Assembly (NCBI GenBank): GCA_016839245.1
Contig: JAEOUN010000065.1
Location: forward strand, 1 to 6,894
Length of the DNA: 6,894 nucleotides
Direction: 5' to 3'
From: Candidatus Thorarchaeota archaeon
GTDB taxonomy: Archaea > Asgardarchaeota > Thorarchaeia > Thorarchaeales > Thorarchaeaceae
Positions within the stretch are counted from its first letter, which is position 1. Every line of letters starts with the position of its first letter. The notes beneath the pieces were generated by a model. That model was given only the letters and a program-made list of their open reading frames with translations. It did not search any database and was not told where the DNA came from. Of the stretch, positions 1 through 5,349 are shown piece by piece. A program made the translations under genes and the position numbers.

Positions 1-84
1 GCATTGGTTCTTGTTGTATTCTGCGTAATCGCCTTCCTTACGATGGAAAAAATATCTGAGGGGAGTACTGGAGGTGCACTATGA
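1..84 (+). CDS. C-terminal end of a membrane protein, probably ABC transporter permease (5'-partial)
   Basis: Frame 1 is open from the window edge to a TGA at 82-84 and gives 27 residues. The first part (ALVLVVFCVIAFLTME) is a hydrophobic segment that could be a last transmembrane helix, followed by a short polar tail (KISEGSTGGAL). The stop overlaps the start of the ABC ATPase gene in an ATGA (81-84). Binding-protein-dependent permeases commonly end in such a helix and are commonly encoded directly before their ATPase. The permease call rests on this position and on the hydrophobic end only, because no EAA loop or other family motif lies inside the window. Confidence 0.6.
   Translation, partial: ALVLVVFCVIAFLTMEKISEGSTGGAL
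70..76 (+). promoter_or_regulatory. Ribosome binding site of the ABC ATPase gene
   Basis: GGAGGTG is a near-perfect complement of the archaeal 16S rRNA 3' end. It lies inside the last codons of the upstream gene, 4 nt before the ATG at 81 and 7 nt before the ATG at 84. The spacing slightly favours the second ATG as the true start. Its strength fits translational coupling or re-initiation between the two genes. Confidence 0.7.
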
Positions 85-1145
85 TGGTTAGTGTTGAACT
101 TAGAGGAATAATAAGAGAGTTCCCAGATGGAACAAGAATTGGTCCAATAAATCTCAAGGTTAGAGATGGTGAATTGCTTACTCTATTGGGCCCAAGTGGA
201 TCTGGAAAGACAACAACACTCAGAATGATTGCAGGATTCATTGATTCAGATGCAGGAGAATTATTGTTTGATGGTGTTGACATATTGAATGTACCACCCA
301 GGGAGAGAGATATTGGAATGGTCTTTCAATCAGTTGCCCTCTTTCCAAATATGACTGTCTATCAAAATATTGCGTTTGGACCAGAGATGGCAGAATGGAC
401 TCATGATAAGACAGTAGAGAGAGTGGAAGAGCTCGCGAATTTGTTAGGTATTCGAAACTTACTATTCAGGAAAATCGATGAAATAAGTGGAGGAGAAGCA
501 CAACGAGTAGGATTGGCTAGAGCATTGGCGAAGGAACCAAAACTTCTCCTTCTAGATGAGCCACTCTCAGCTTTAGATCCTCAACTCAGAGAGAGACTTC
601 AGATGGAGATAAGGAGAGTTCAACAAAAACTTGGAGTTACAACAATATATGTGACTCACAGTCAGGATGAAGCTTTCGCAATATCAGATCGAGTTGCTAT
701 AATCGACGATGGTAAAATATTACAAGTTGGAACACCAGAGGAACTCTATGACTCGCCTGCGAATGAATTTGTTGCCAGATTCTTGGGTAGTGGCAACATA
801 TTTTCCGGTGTTGTGGAAGATATAAAAAATGATCTTCTGGTGGTTAGGATTCATCAAAATGAATTCTTAATTAATGGAAGCAGTGCTGTGGGTAAAACAA
901 TAAAATTTGCTGTAAAACCAGAGGACATCTCTCTTGTAAAACAAGGAACCAAGGATTCAATTGAAGGAGAGATACTCTCCATTACACCATTAGTGGGACT
1001 CTTCAAGATTGGTATTGCCCTAAATGGCGAAACAGTTTATGCAATAACACAAGATGAATTAGTTGTCAAGAAACTTCGAGATGAAAAAATGAGACGAATT
1101 TCATTCATCTTCCACCCAAGTGCTGCTATCATCATTCCTGATTGA
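81..1145 (+). CDS. ABC transporter ATP-binding protein with C-terminal TOBE-type domain (importer)
   Basis: This is the cytoplasmic ATPase of a binding-protein-dependent importer. Residues 1-235 form the nucleotide-binding domain: Walker A GPSGSGKT (37-44), Q-loop glutamine 83 in VFQSVALFPN, signature SGGEAQR (136-142), Walker B LLLLDEP (155-161), D-loop SALD (163-166) and H-loop histidine 193 in THSQDEA. Residues from about 238 to 353 are a beta-rich TOBE-like region, which is usual in the polyamine, iron, sulfate, molybdate/tungstate and sugar importer ATPases. The 354-residue length is normal for that group. The substrate cannot be decided here, since the binding protein and most of the permease are outside the window. 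The start is ATG 81 or ATG 84, and the 4-nt ATGA overlap with the upstream gene points to one operon. The last 45 nt overlap the opposite-strand gene at 1101-2153. The final residues look like a normal strand-forming TOBE end, so nothing suggests a frameshift. Confidence 0.93.
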   Translation: MMVSVELRGIIREFPDGTRIGPINLKVRDGELLTLLGPSGSGKTTTLRMIAGFIDSDAGELLFDGVDILNVPPRERDIGMVFQSVALFPNMTVYQNIAFGPEMAEWTHDKTVERVEELANLLGIRNLLFRKIDEISGGEAQRVGLARALAKEPKLLLLDEPLSALDPQLRERLQMEIRRVQQKLGVTTIYVTHSQDEAFAISDRVAIIDDGKILQVGTPEELYDSPANEFVARFLGSGNIFSGVVEDIKNDLLVVRIHQNEFLINGSSAVGKTIKFAVKPEDISLVKQGTKDSIEGEILSITPLVGLFKIGIALNGETVYAITQDELVVKKLRDEKMRRISFIFHPSAAIIIPD

Positions 1146-2153
1146 TTCTTCAGCAAGTCCTATTTCTGATGAAGTATCAAGAGAAGAATCAGTTTCTGTT
1201 AGTGAATCATCTTCAAATTCTGAAGCAGTTAGAATCTGACGCTCTAATAATGATAGAAGTCTACTTCGAATATAATCTGCTGATGTAATCATATCAGGAA
1301 CTTCATACTTGCTATTGAGAATATACATCAAAGACGCTGTAGCCCTACCTTTGAAAGCCATAAAGATGAAGGTAAAAGTTAGTACAATTGAAAATAATGG
1401 ACCAAGTGGAACAAGAATTACAAAAATCGAGATCCAAGGTGCTTCAAAACCCGTCGTTAAAGTAAGCTCAACCCACACTAAGATAATATCAACTCCAGCA
1501 AAGAATTCAAGTATGTCTTCAAGGTCGTCACCAACATTACTCATAGATCTATCACGTTCATCAAGATGAAAGAGTCCAGCATCTTTGATTAACCATGGTC
1601 CATAATAGAGGACCAGAATTGTGATTGGTAACAAGATTACACTAGCCCACATTATTGTGGTTCCAAATCCAACAATATCCCAAGTAGCTACGTTACCCAT
1701 TAAATCGAAACTTATCAGAGTGAGAGCAATTCCAACAACGAGGACGGATCCATAAAGAGACCTTCTCAAAATAGTCGTATAAGACTGATCAACGGGTTCA
1801 GGACTAAGAAAATACTCACCAGTACCACGCTTGGCGATACTATGTAATTTGAGAGGAAGTCCAACAGATGATGGAAATCGCACCATTATGAAGCAAATGA
1901 TAAGAGCTACAACAATGGTTAACAATGAGGCTGCCAACATCCATAGTGTATAAGAGATGTATTTTGTGGGTAGGACAATCCATACACCTGAAGCATTAAG
2001 AACGTACAACAGACCCCACGTAGAAGCAATCATAATCAAGGTGGAGCCCAAGAGACCCAGAATTATTTGAAACACACTCAAAGTCGCCATTTGATTAGAT
2101 TCATGAGTATACGAACGTACAAGTCTGGACTTTCCTTTCATCACAATTACCAA
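1101..2153 (-). CDS. Uncharacterised multi-pass membrane protein with acidic serine-rich C-terminal tail
   Basis: I do not recognise the family. With the longest start (TTG at 2153) the protein has 350 residues. Hydrophobic stretches likely to be membrane helices lie at about 25-53, 64-92, 132-152, 162-186 and 240-267, with a weaker one near 220-235. Between them are charged loops, for example 187-218 (LDERDRSMSNVGDDLEDILE). After the last helix comes a probably helical segment (268-312), then a tail of about 38 residues dominated by Glu, Asp, Ser and Thr (313-350). The start is uncertain: TTG 2153, ATG 2141 (residue 5) and ATG 2090 (residue 22) are all in frame and none has a good Shine-Dalgarno; ATG 2141 is the most plausible. 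The gene is divergent from the gelsolin-like gene and converges on the ABC ATPase gene with a 45-nt overlap of coding ends. No catalytic or transport motif was seen. Confidence 0.85.
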   Translation of the reverse strand: MVIVMKGKSRLVRSYTHESNQMATLSVFQIILGLLGSTLIMIASTWGLLYVLNASGVWIVLPTKYISYTLWMLAASLLTIVVALIICFIMVRFPSSVGLPLKLHSIAKRGTGEYFLSPEPVDQSYTTILRRSLYGSVLVVGIALTLISFDLMGNVATWDIVGFGTTIMWASVILLPITILVLYYGPWLIKDAGLFHLDERDRSMSNVGDDLEDILEFFAGVDIILVWVELTLTTGFEAPWISIFVILVPLGPLFSIVLTFTFIFMAFKGRATASLMYILNSKYEVPDMITSADYIRSRLLSLLERQILTASEFEDDSLTETDSSLDTSSEIGLAEESIRNDDSSTWVEDE

Positions 2154-2175
2154 TAAAATAGATGCGCTCCTTACT

Positions 2176-2292
2176 CATAAGCGTTCTTTGAACTTATTCA
2201 GGCCTTTTTTTCAAGGTATATTTAACACAATAACAATCATATAGCACAATCAGTGCATAAGCTAGTCGTTATCAATACACTCAAGGCTTATG
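2176..2292. repeat. Three copies of heptamer CATAAGC (possible regulator site)
   Basis: CATAAGC occurs on the plus strand at 2176-2182 and 2256-2262 and on the minus strand at 2286-2292 (GCTTATG on plus). The last two form a 7-bp inverted repeat with a 23-nt spacer. All three sit between the divergent genes, where an operator would be expected. The match is exact, but the motif is short and was spotted after the fact. Confidence 0.35.
2216..2224. promoter_or_regulatory. TATA-like element, direction undecided
   Basis: The minus strand reads TTAAATATA, close to the archaeal TATA-box consensus, about 63-71 nt upstream of the membrane-protein TTG and 75-83 nt upstream of its ATG 2141. The plus strand reads TATATTTAA, which would imply a leader of roughly 100 nt for the gelsolin-like gene. 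No clear purine-rich BRE is seen on either side, so the element could serve either gene or neither. Confidence 0.3.
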
Positions 2293-2349
2293 TCTTGTGT
2301 TGTCACAGTCAATAATTGCACGAGTTCAACATTTGAGTAGTGATAGATT

Positions 2350-3270
2350 ATGGTGATAGGGTACGAGGTTCAAGAAGATGGAACCTTGAATGAGATAGAA
2401 TTATCCAAAGAAGACCTTCGATCAGATCTTGTCGTCTGTGTCGTAGATGACGAAACAAAGAGCATCTATCTCTGGAAAGGGAGTCAAGCAGGAGTACGTG
2501 TGAAGTTTATCGGTGCAAGAGTCGCAACTAATCTAAGGACTGAATATGGTTTTCATTTCAAAGTACGACCACTTGATGAGGGAGAGGAACCACCAACATT
2601 CTTTACAGCCTTAAACGGTTCCACAGCCGCAAGTCGAATTATGAAACCTGGAGACAAAGCACCACCACCAGTTCCGCCAAAGCCAAAGAAAGAACCAGAG
2701 GTTGCACCAGTTATTACACAGTCATCAACTCCAACTACAACAGAACCAACCATAATGTCATCTCCTTCAACTATATCAACACCTCCACCTAAGCCACCAA
2801 TTAGTACTCCTTCAACTCGTCCTGCAGCTCATTCAACAACTCCTGTTTCTCGAGCACCTAGTGGAGAGATTGAAGAAATGATTAAAGAACTTGAGAATAT
2901 GGATCCACCGGAGGGATATCAGAGAGAGCTCGTGATTGTCTATAACGACTTATACACAGTTGCTGAACATAGAACAGCAGTCTTTGGCCAAGAAAAAATT
3001 GAAAGAAGAATTGAAAAGGTCAAAGATCCACCAGAAGGAACCTTCATGGCAGAAGGATTTATCCCACGCGTCATTGTGAAAGACAGACGAGTGATTGGAA
3101 TTGAACTTCTAAAAGGAACACCGGATGCCATATTGAGCCCAATTAAGGCAGAGATGAAAGAACGTCTTAGTGACCTGATTACCTTCTTCAAATCAGAAAC
3201 TGAAGAGGGTAAAGCAGCAGACGCGAAGAAAGAAACAGGAAAGAAAGGCAAGAAGCTAGTTGCCAAGTAG
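2350..3270 (+). CDS. Gelsolin-like domain protein with proline-rich linker and novel C-terminal domain
   Basis: The 306-residue protein has four visible parts. Residues about 20-90 resemble a single gelsolin/villin-type repeat: a strand ending in a possible Asp-rich site (DLVVCVVDDETKS, 26-38), the hallmark IYLWKG (39-44), a basic helix (50-64), a strand (69-73) and the family-like ending GEEPPTFFTAL (78-88). Residues 95-172 are a disordered Pro/Ser/Thr linker including APPPVPPKPK and STPPPKPP. Residues about 173-282 form a predicted folded domain I do not recognise, rich in alternating strands (RELVIVYND, RVIVKDRRVIGIELLKG), with the pentapeptide DPPEG at 185-189 and 226-230. Residues 283-306 are a lysine-rich tail. 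Gelsolin-fold proteins in Asgard archaea are known to bind or remodel actin-like filaments; that role is inferred here from a motif-level resemblance. The start ATG 2350 has only a weak SD (AGTGAT, 2339-2344). The Roadblock gene follows after 35 nt, suggesting one transcript. Confidence 0.8.
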   Translation: MVIGYEVQEDGTLNEIELSKEDLRSDLVVCVVDDETKSIYLWKGSQAGVRVKFIGARVATNLRTEYGFHFKVRPLDEGEEPPTFFTALNGSTAASRIMKPGDKAPPPVPPKPKKEPEVAPVITQSSTPTTTEPTIMSSPSTISTPPPKPPISTPSTRPAAHSTTPVSRAPSGEIEEMIKELENMDPPEGYQRELVIVYNDLYTVAEHRTAVFGQEKIERRIEKVKDPPEGTFMAEGFIPRVIVKDRRVIGIELLKGTPDAILSPIKAEMKERLSDLITFFKSETEEGKAADAKKETGKKGKKLVAK

Positions 3271-3293
3271 CACATTTACATACAACATATATC

Positions 3294-3299
3294 AGGGGA
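3294..3299 (+). promoter_or_regulatory. Ribosome binding site of the Roadblock gene
   Basis: AGGGGA lies 6 nt before the ATG at 3306, in the 35-nt gap after the gelsolin-like gene. It supports this start and independent loading of ribosomes on the second cistron. Confidence 0.6.
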
Positions 3300-3305
3300 A
3301 ATATC

Positions 3306-3692
3306 ATGTCGTCACAATTAGACCCAGCAAAGGAAAAAGAACTAGTTGAGCTTCTCATGGGGCTCACAAATTATGCGGATCTTGATGCCATAGCAGTTGT
3401 CAGTAAACAAGGAGTGAAACTTGCATACTTTGCAACTGAAGATTCTGACGCGGACCCAGATCTTATGGCTGCTGTAAGCGCTGCTCTCCTTATGACTGGA
3501 GACATGGCCGCTGGAAAACTGGGACTTGATGAACTCTATGAAGTAATCGTACGAGGAAAAGACGGCTTTGTCGTTCTTTCTCATGCGGGAGAGTTTCTCC
3601 TCATGGGTTCAGCAAGAGACCTCACATCGATGGGACTAGCTATAACTCAGATGAGAAAATATGCTCGTGAGGTAGGCGAACTACTAGGCTAG
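3306..3692 (+). CDS. Roadblock/LC7 (MglB-like) domain protein
   Basis: At 128 residues the protein is a single stand-alone Roadblock/LC7 domain. It has an N-terminal helix (7-21, EKELVELLMGL), the characteristic first strands (LDAIAVVSKQGVKLAYF, 26-42), a long central helix (50-73, PDLMAAVSAALLMTGDMAAGKL), strands (78-101, including VVLSHAGEFLLMGSA) and a C-terminal helix (108-127). Family members dimerise and act as regulators or scaffolds of small Ras-like GTPases, as MglB does for MglA in bacteria and as Ragulator and dynein light chains do in eukaryotes. Asgard archaea carry many such proteins. No GTPase gene lies next to it here. Its neighbours are the gelsolin-like gene upstream, probably in the same operon, and the longin-like gene 149 nt downstream. 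No signal peptide or membrane segment is present. The assignment to the superfamily is confident; the partner is unknown. Confidence 0.88.
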   Translation: MSSQLDPAKEKELVELLMGLTNYADLDAIAVVSKQGVKLAYFATEDSDADPDLMAAVSAALLMTGDMAAGKLGLDELYEVIVRGKDGFVVLSHAGEFLLMGSARDLTSMGLAITQMRKYAREVGELLG

Positions 3693-3841
3693 CCATTCTT
3701 TTCAAATCAATATCACCAATAGCAATGAAGTGTAGAAACTCAGATATACTCTTGATGATTTCAAAATCTGGTTAATCGTAATTCGTACTCCAAGAAAATT
3801 GAGTTGTACTTTGCGAATAAATCAATCCAAGAAGAACATGT

Positions 3842-4255
3842 GTGGTTATCAATGAGATGAAGGGCATTATAGTCTTCGACGAATCTGGCATTAATAGAGC
3901 TTCTGTCGGATTGGACAATATCGTGGTCGATCCCGACCTCTTTAGTTCATTTATCTCAGCGATACAGGCGTATGCAAAGAGATCTGTTGGTAGTGAAATG
4001 AAAGAAGTAACCTACAGCAAGGTTCGGCTTTTAATTGGTCGTGCGGGACCGTATCACGTTGTTACGCTTCATACTATAGATGATGAGGATGCAAAGTGGA
4101 ATCACAGCGCTACACTAAACGTTTTGGATACTGAGGACTACATGCTCGATAATGAACATCTACGAATTTTGCAGCAACTTCTTACTGACGAGATTCTCTC
4201 ACCTGATGAAGTTGAAACAGGTATAGACACACTGACTTCTATCACTGATGACTAA
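3842..4255 (+). CDS. Small longin-like (or Roadblock-like) alpha/beta protein
   Basis: With the GTG start at 3842 the protein has 137 residues, but ATG 3857 (residue 6) gives MKGIIVFDESGI, a more natural beginning in which the first strand follows the initiator. A GGTTATC 6 nt before that ATG resembles the GGTGATC anti-SD complement. The order of elements is strand (7-13), strand (20-29), amphipathic helix (31-49, PDLFSSFISAIQAYAKRSV), strands (53-66 and 71-79), then an acidic helical C-terminal half (96-137). This beta-beta-alpha-beta-beta order fits longin domains, which in eukaryotes act in vesicle trafficking and as GEF or GTPase partners and are abundant in Asgard archaea. The fold is inferred by eye with no signature residue to prove it. 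The same-strand Roadblock gene ends 149 nt upstream, and the opposite-strand gene ends 5 nt away. Confidence 0.75.
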   Translation: MVINEMKGIIVFDESGINRASVGLDNIVVDPDLFSSFISAIQAYAKRSVGSEMKEVTYSKVRLLIGRAGPYHVVTLHTIDDEDAKWNHSATLNVLDTEDYMLDNEHLRILQQLLTDEILSPDEVETGIDTLTSITDD

Positions 4256-4260
4256 GTCTA

Positions 4261-5349
4261 TTATGACTTATTTCCTAGTTGTTTGAATGTAACAATTTCA
4301 TGAAGTGTATTTCCATCTTCCTTGTCACTTTTGCCGCCAATATCGACTGTTAACTTGAAGTTTGAATCTAACCGAAAGTATCCAGGTTTTATTCTAAGGA
4401 TATATTTGGCAATGATTCGAAGAGGTGCAGAAAATGCACTGAGCATATCTTCAGCCTCAAGAACACGATGAACATCAAGTCTCGCAGTTAATACGTTAGG
4501 AGCATTAATCATGATTGTTCTTGGAAAGCTATGTCCTGCCGAGGAACTATATTCGAAGTCCTCTTGACTAAAGTCATATTCTCCAGTACTTAAGATCACA
4601 TCTTTTCCTTTTGCAGCCATTAGAACTTTTACCACATGATGGTCTACCTTTTCATTACACTGGATAAAAGCGTATGAGATAGTAAAGGTCTTAGAATAGA
4701 TTCGACCCCACATCCAATACTCAATAATGCTTGAAAATGAAAAATTCAACCAATTATGGTCATGATATCCTACTCCAGAGACCTCTATTATTGTATCGTC
4801 ATCTCTCACAGTCCCACTTACTGAGGCCTTTGCGAAGGGGATAACCCATGCAAAGTATCCTAGATCAGCAAAATGAGAGAACCCGCTTCCTGGTTTCCAA
4901 CCAACAACCTCACAATGATATACTAAATCAAAACCAAGTTCTCCTTCATCAAGATGTATTCTGTAGGTTGGCAAGTCATCCTGTGAATATTCGACCTCAA
5001 GATAATTCTGACCTATTTTCACATCAGCCTTTTCACGTGATGCATAGAAGTCAGATTTCTTATATTTGACAAAGTGTTGTGTCTTGCGACCATCAGGTCG
5101 CAATAAGACTAATTCAACACCAATTTTTCCAACATCAAGTCCAGGATTTGGATTTGCAGCATAGAAGAAAGCTACCAGAGTATACCCACCATTCAGATGA
5201 GCATCAAAATACCACCACTCAAACTGGTTCTTTTTGCCAACATCAATATGAAGAGCATCATCCTCTGGCGTTATTGGAGTTATGACTCCATCCTTACGTC
5301 CAGGACCATTCCATCCTTCTTTTACATGTGGACTGATAGTATCTGTCAT
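4261..5349 (-). CDS. CrtC/AttH-type lipocalin-like protein (carotenoid 1,2-hydratase superfamily)
   Basis: The 362-residue protein shows the marks of the CrtC/AttH family: EWWYFDA (44-50) opening the first lipocalin-like barrel, an AWVIPFAKASVSGTV strand pair (167-181), the conserved GVGYHDHNW (192-200) and YWMWGRIY (211-218). The family contains hydroxyneurosporene synthase CrtC, which adds water across the 1,2 double bond of acyclic carotenoids, as well as AttH proteins and lipocalin-like pericyclases of natural-product pathways. The sequence does not decide between these. No signal peptide is evident, so the protein is likely cytoplasmic. The start ATG (5347-5349) overlaps the stop of the FAD oxidase gene in an ATGA, and an AAGGAGTG lies 11 nt upstream inside that gene. 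Coupled translation suggests the two proteins act on one pathway. The last codons are 5 nt from the opposing longin-like gene. Confidence 0.82.
   Translation of the reverse strand: MTDTISPHVKEGWNGPGRKDGVITPITPEDDALHIDVGKKNQFEWWYFDAHLNGGYTLVAFFYAANPNPGLDVGKIGVELVLLRPDGRKTQHFVKYKKSDFYASREKADVKIGQNYLEVEYSQDDLPTYRIHLDEGELGFDLVYHCEVVGWKPGSGFSHFADLGYFAWVIPFAKASVSGTVRDDDTIIEVSGVGYHDHNWLNFSFSSIIEYWMWGRIYSKTFTISYAFIQCNEKVDHHVVKVLMAAKGKDVILSTGEYDFSQEDFEYSSSAGHSFPRTIMINAPNVLTARLDVHRVLEAEDMLSAFSAPLRIIAKYILRIKPGYFRLDSNFKLTVDIGGKSDKEDGNTLHEIVTFKQLGNKS

Larger units (their letters stand above)
2154..2349. other. Divergent intergenic region between the membrane protein and gelsolin-like genes
   Basis: These 196 nt must hold promoters for both flanking genes. 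They contain an AT-rich TATA-like element (2216-2224), a T7 run (2205-2211) and three copies of CATAAGC. No convincing small ORF or structured RNA was found by reading. Confidence 0.6.

Noticed and set aside
1309..1569. Plus-strand open frame of 86 codons inside the membrane-protein gene
   Set aside because: It lies wholly antisense to a long gene with convincing membrane helices, and its product is a Ser/Lys-rich sequence with no domain features and no SD.
2201..2216. T7 run flanked by CCTT and AAGG as a possible terminator
   Set aside because: It lies upstream of both divergent genes rather than after a gene, so it has no transcript to end.
2940..3275. Minus-strand open frame of 111 codons opposite the gelsolin-like gene
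   Set aside because: It is a mirror of the lysine- and glutamate-rich C-terminus on the other strand; no SD, no recognisable domain, and the plus-strand product is far more protein-like.
3752..3768. TTGATGA box-C-like motif and short palindrome GATTTCAAAATC in the gap before the longin-like gene
   Set aside because: The motif lacks the purine before TGATGA, no CTGA box D follows at a suitable distance, and 5-bp arms with a 2-nt loop are too weak for a terminator or RNA gene.
4848..5285. Two plus-strand open frames inside the CrtC-like gene
   Set aside because: Their products are unusually rich in His and Gln, as expected from antisense reading of the family-conserved coding strand.
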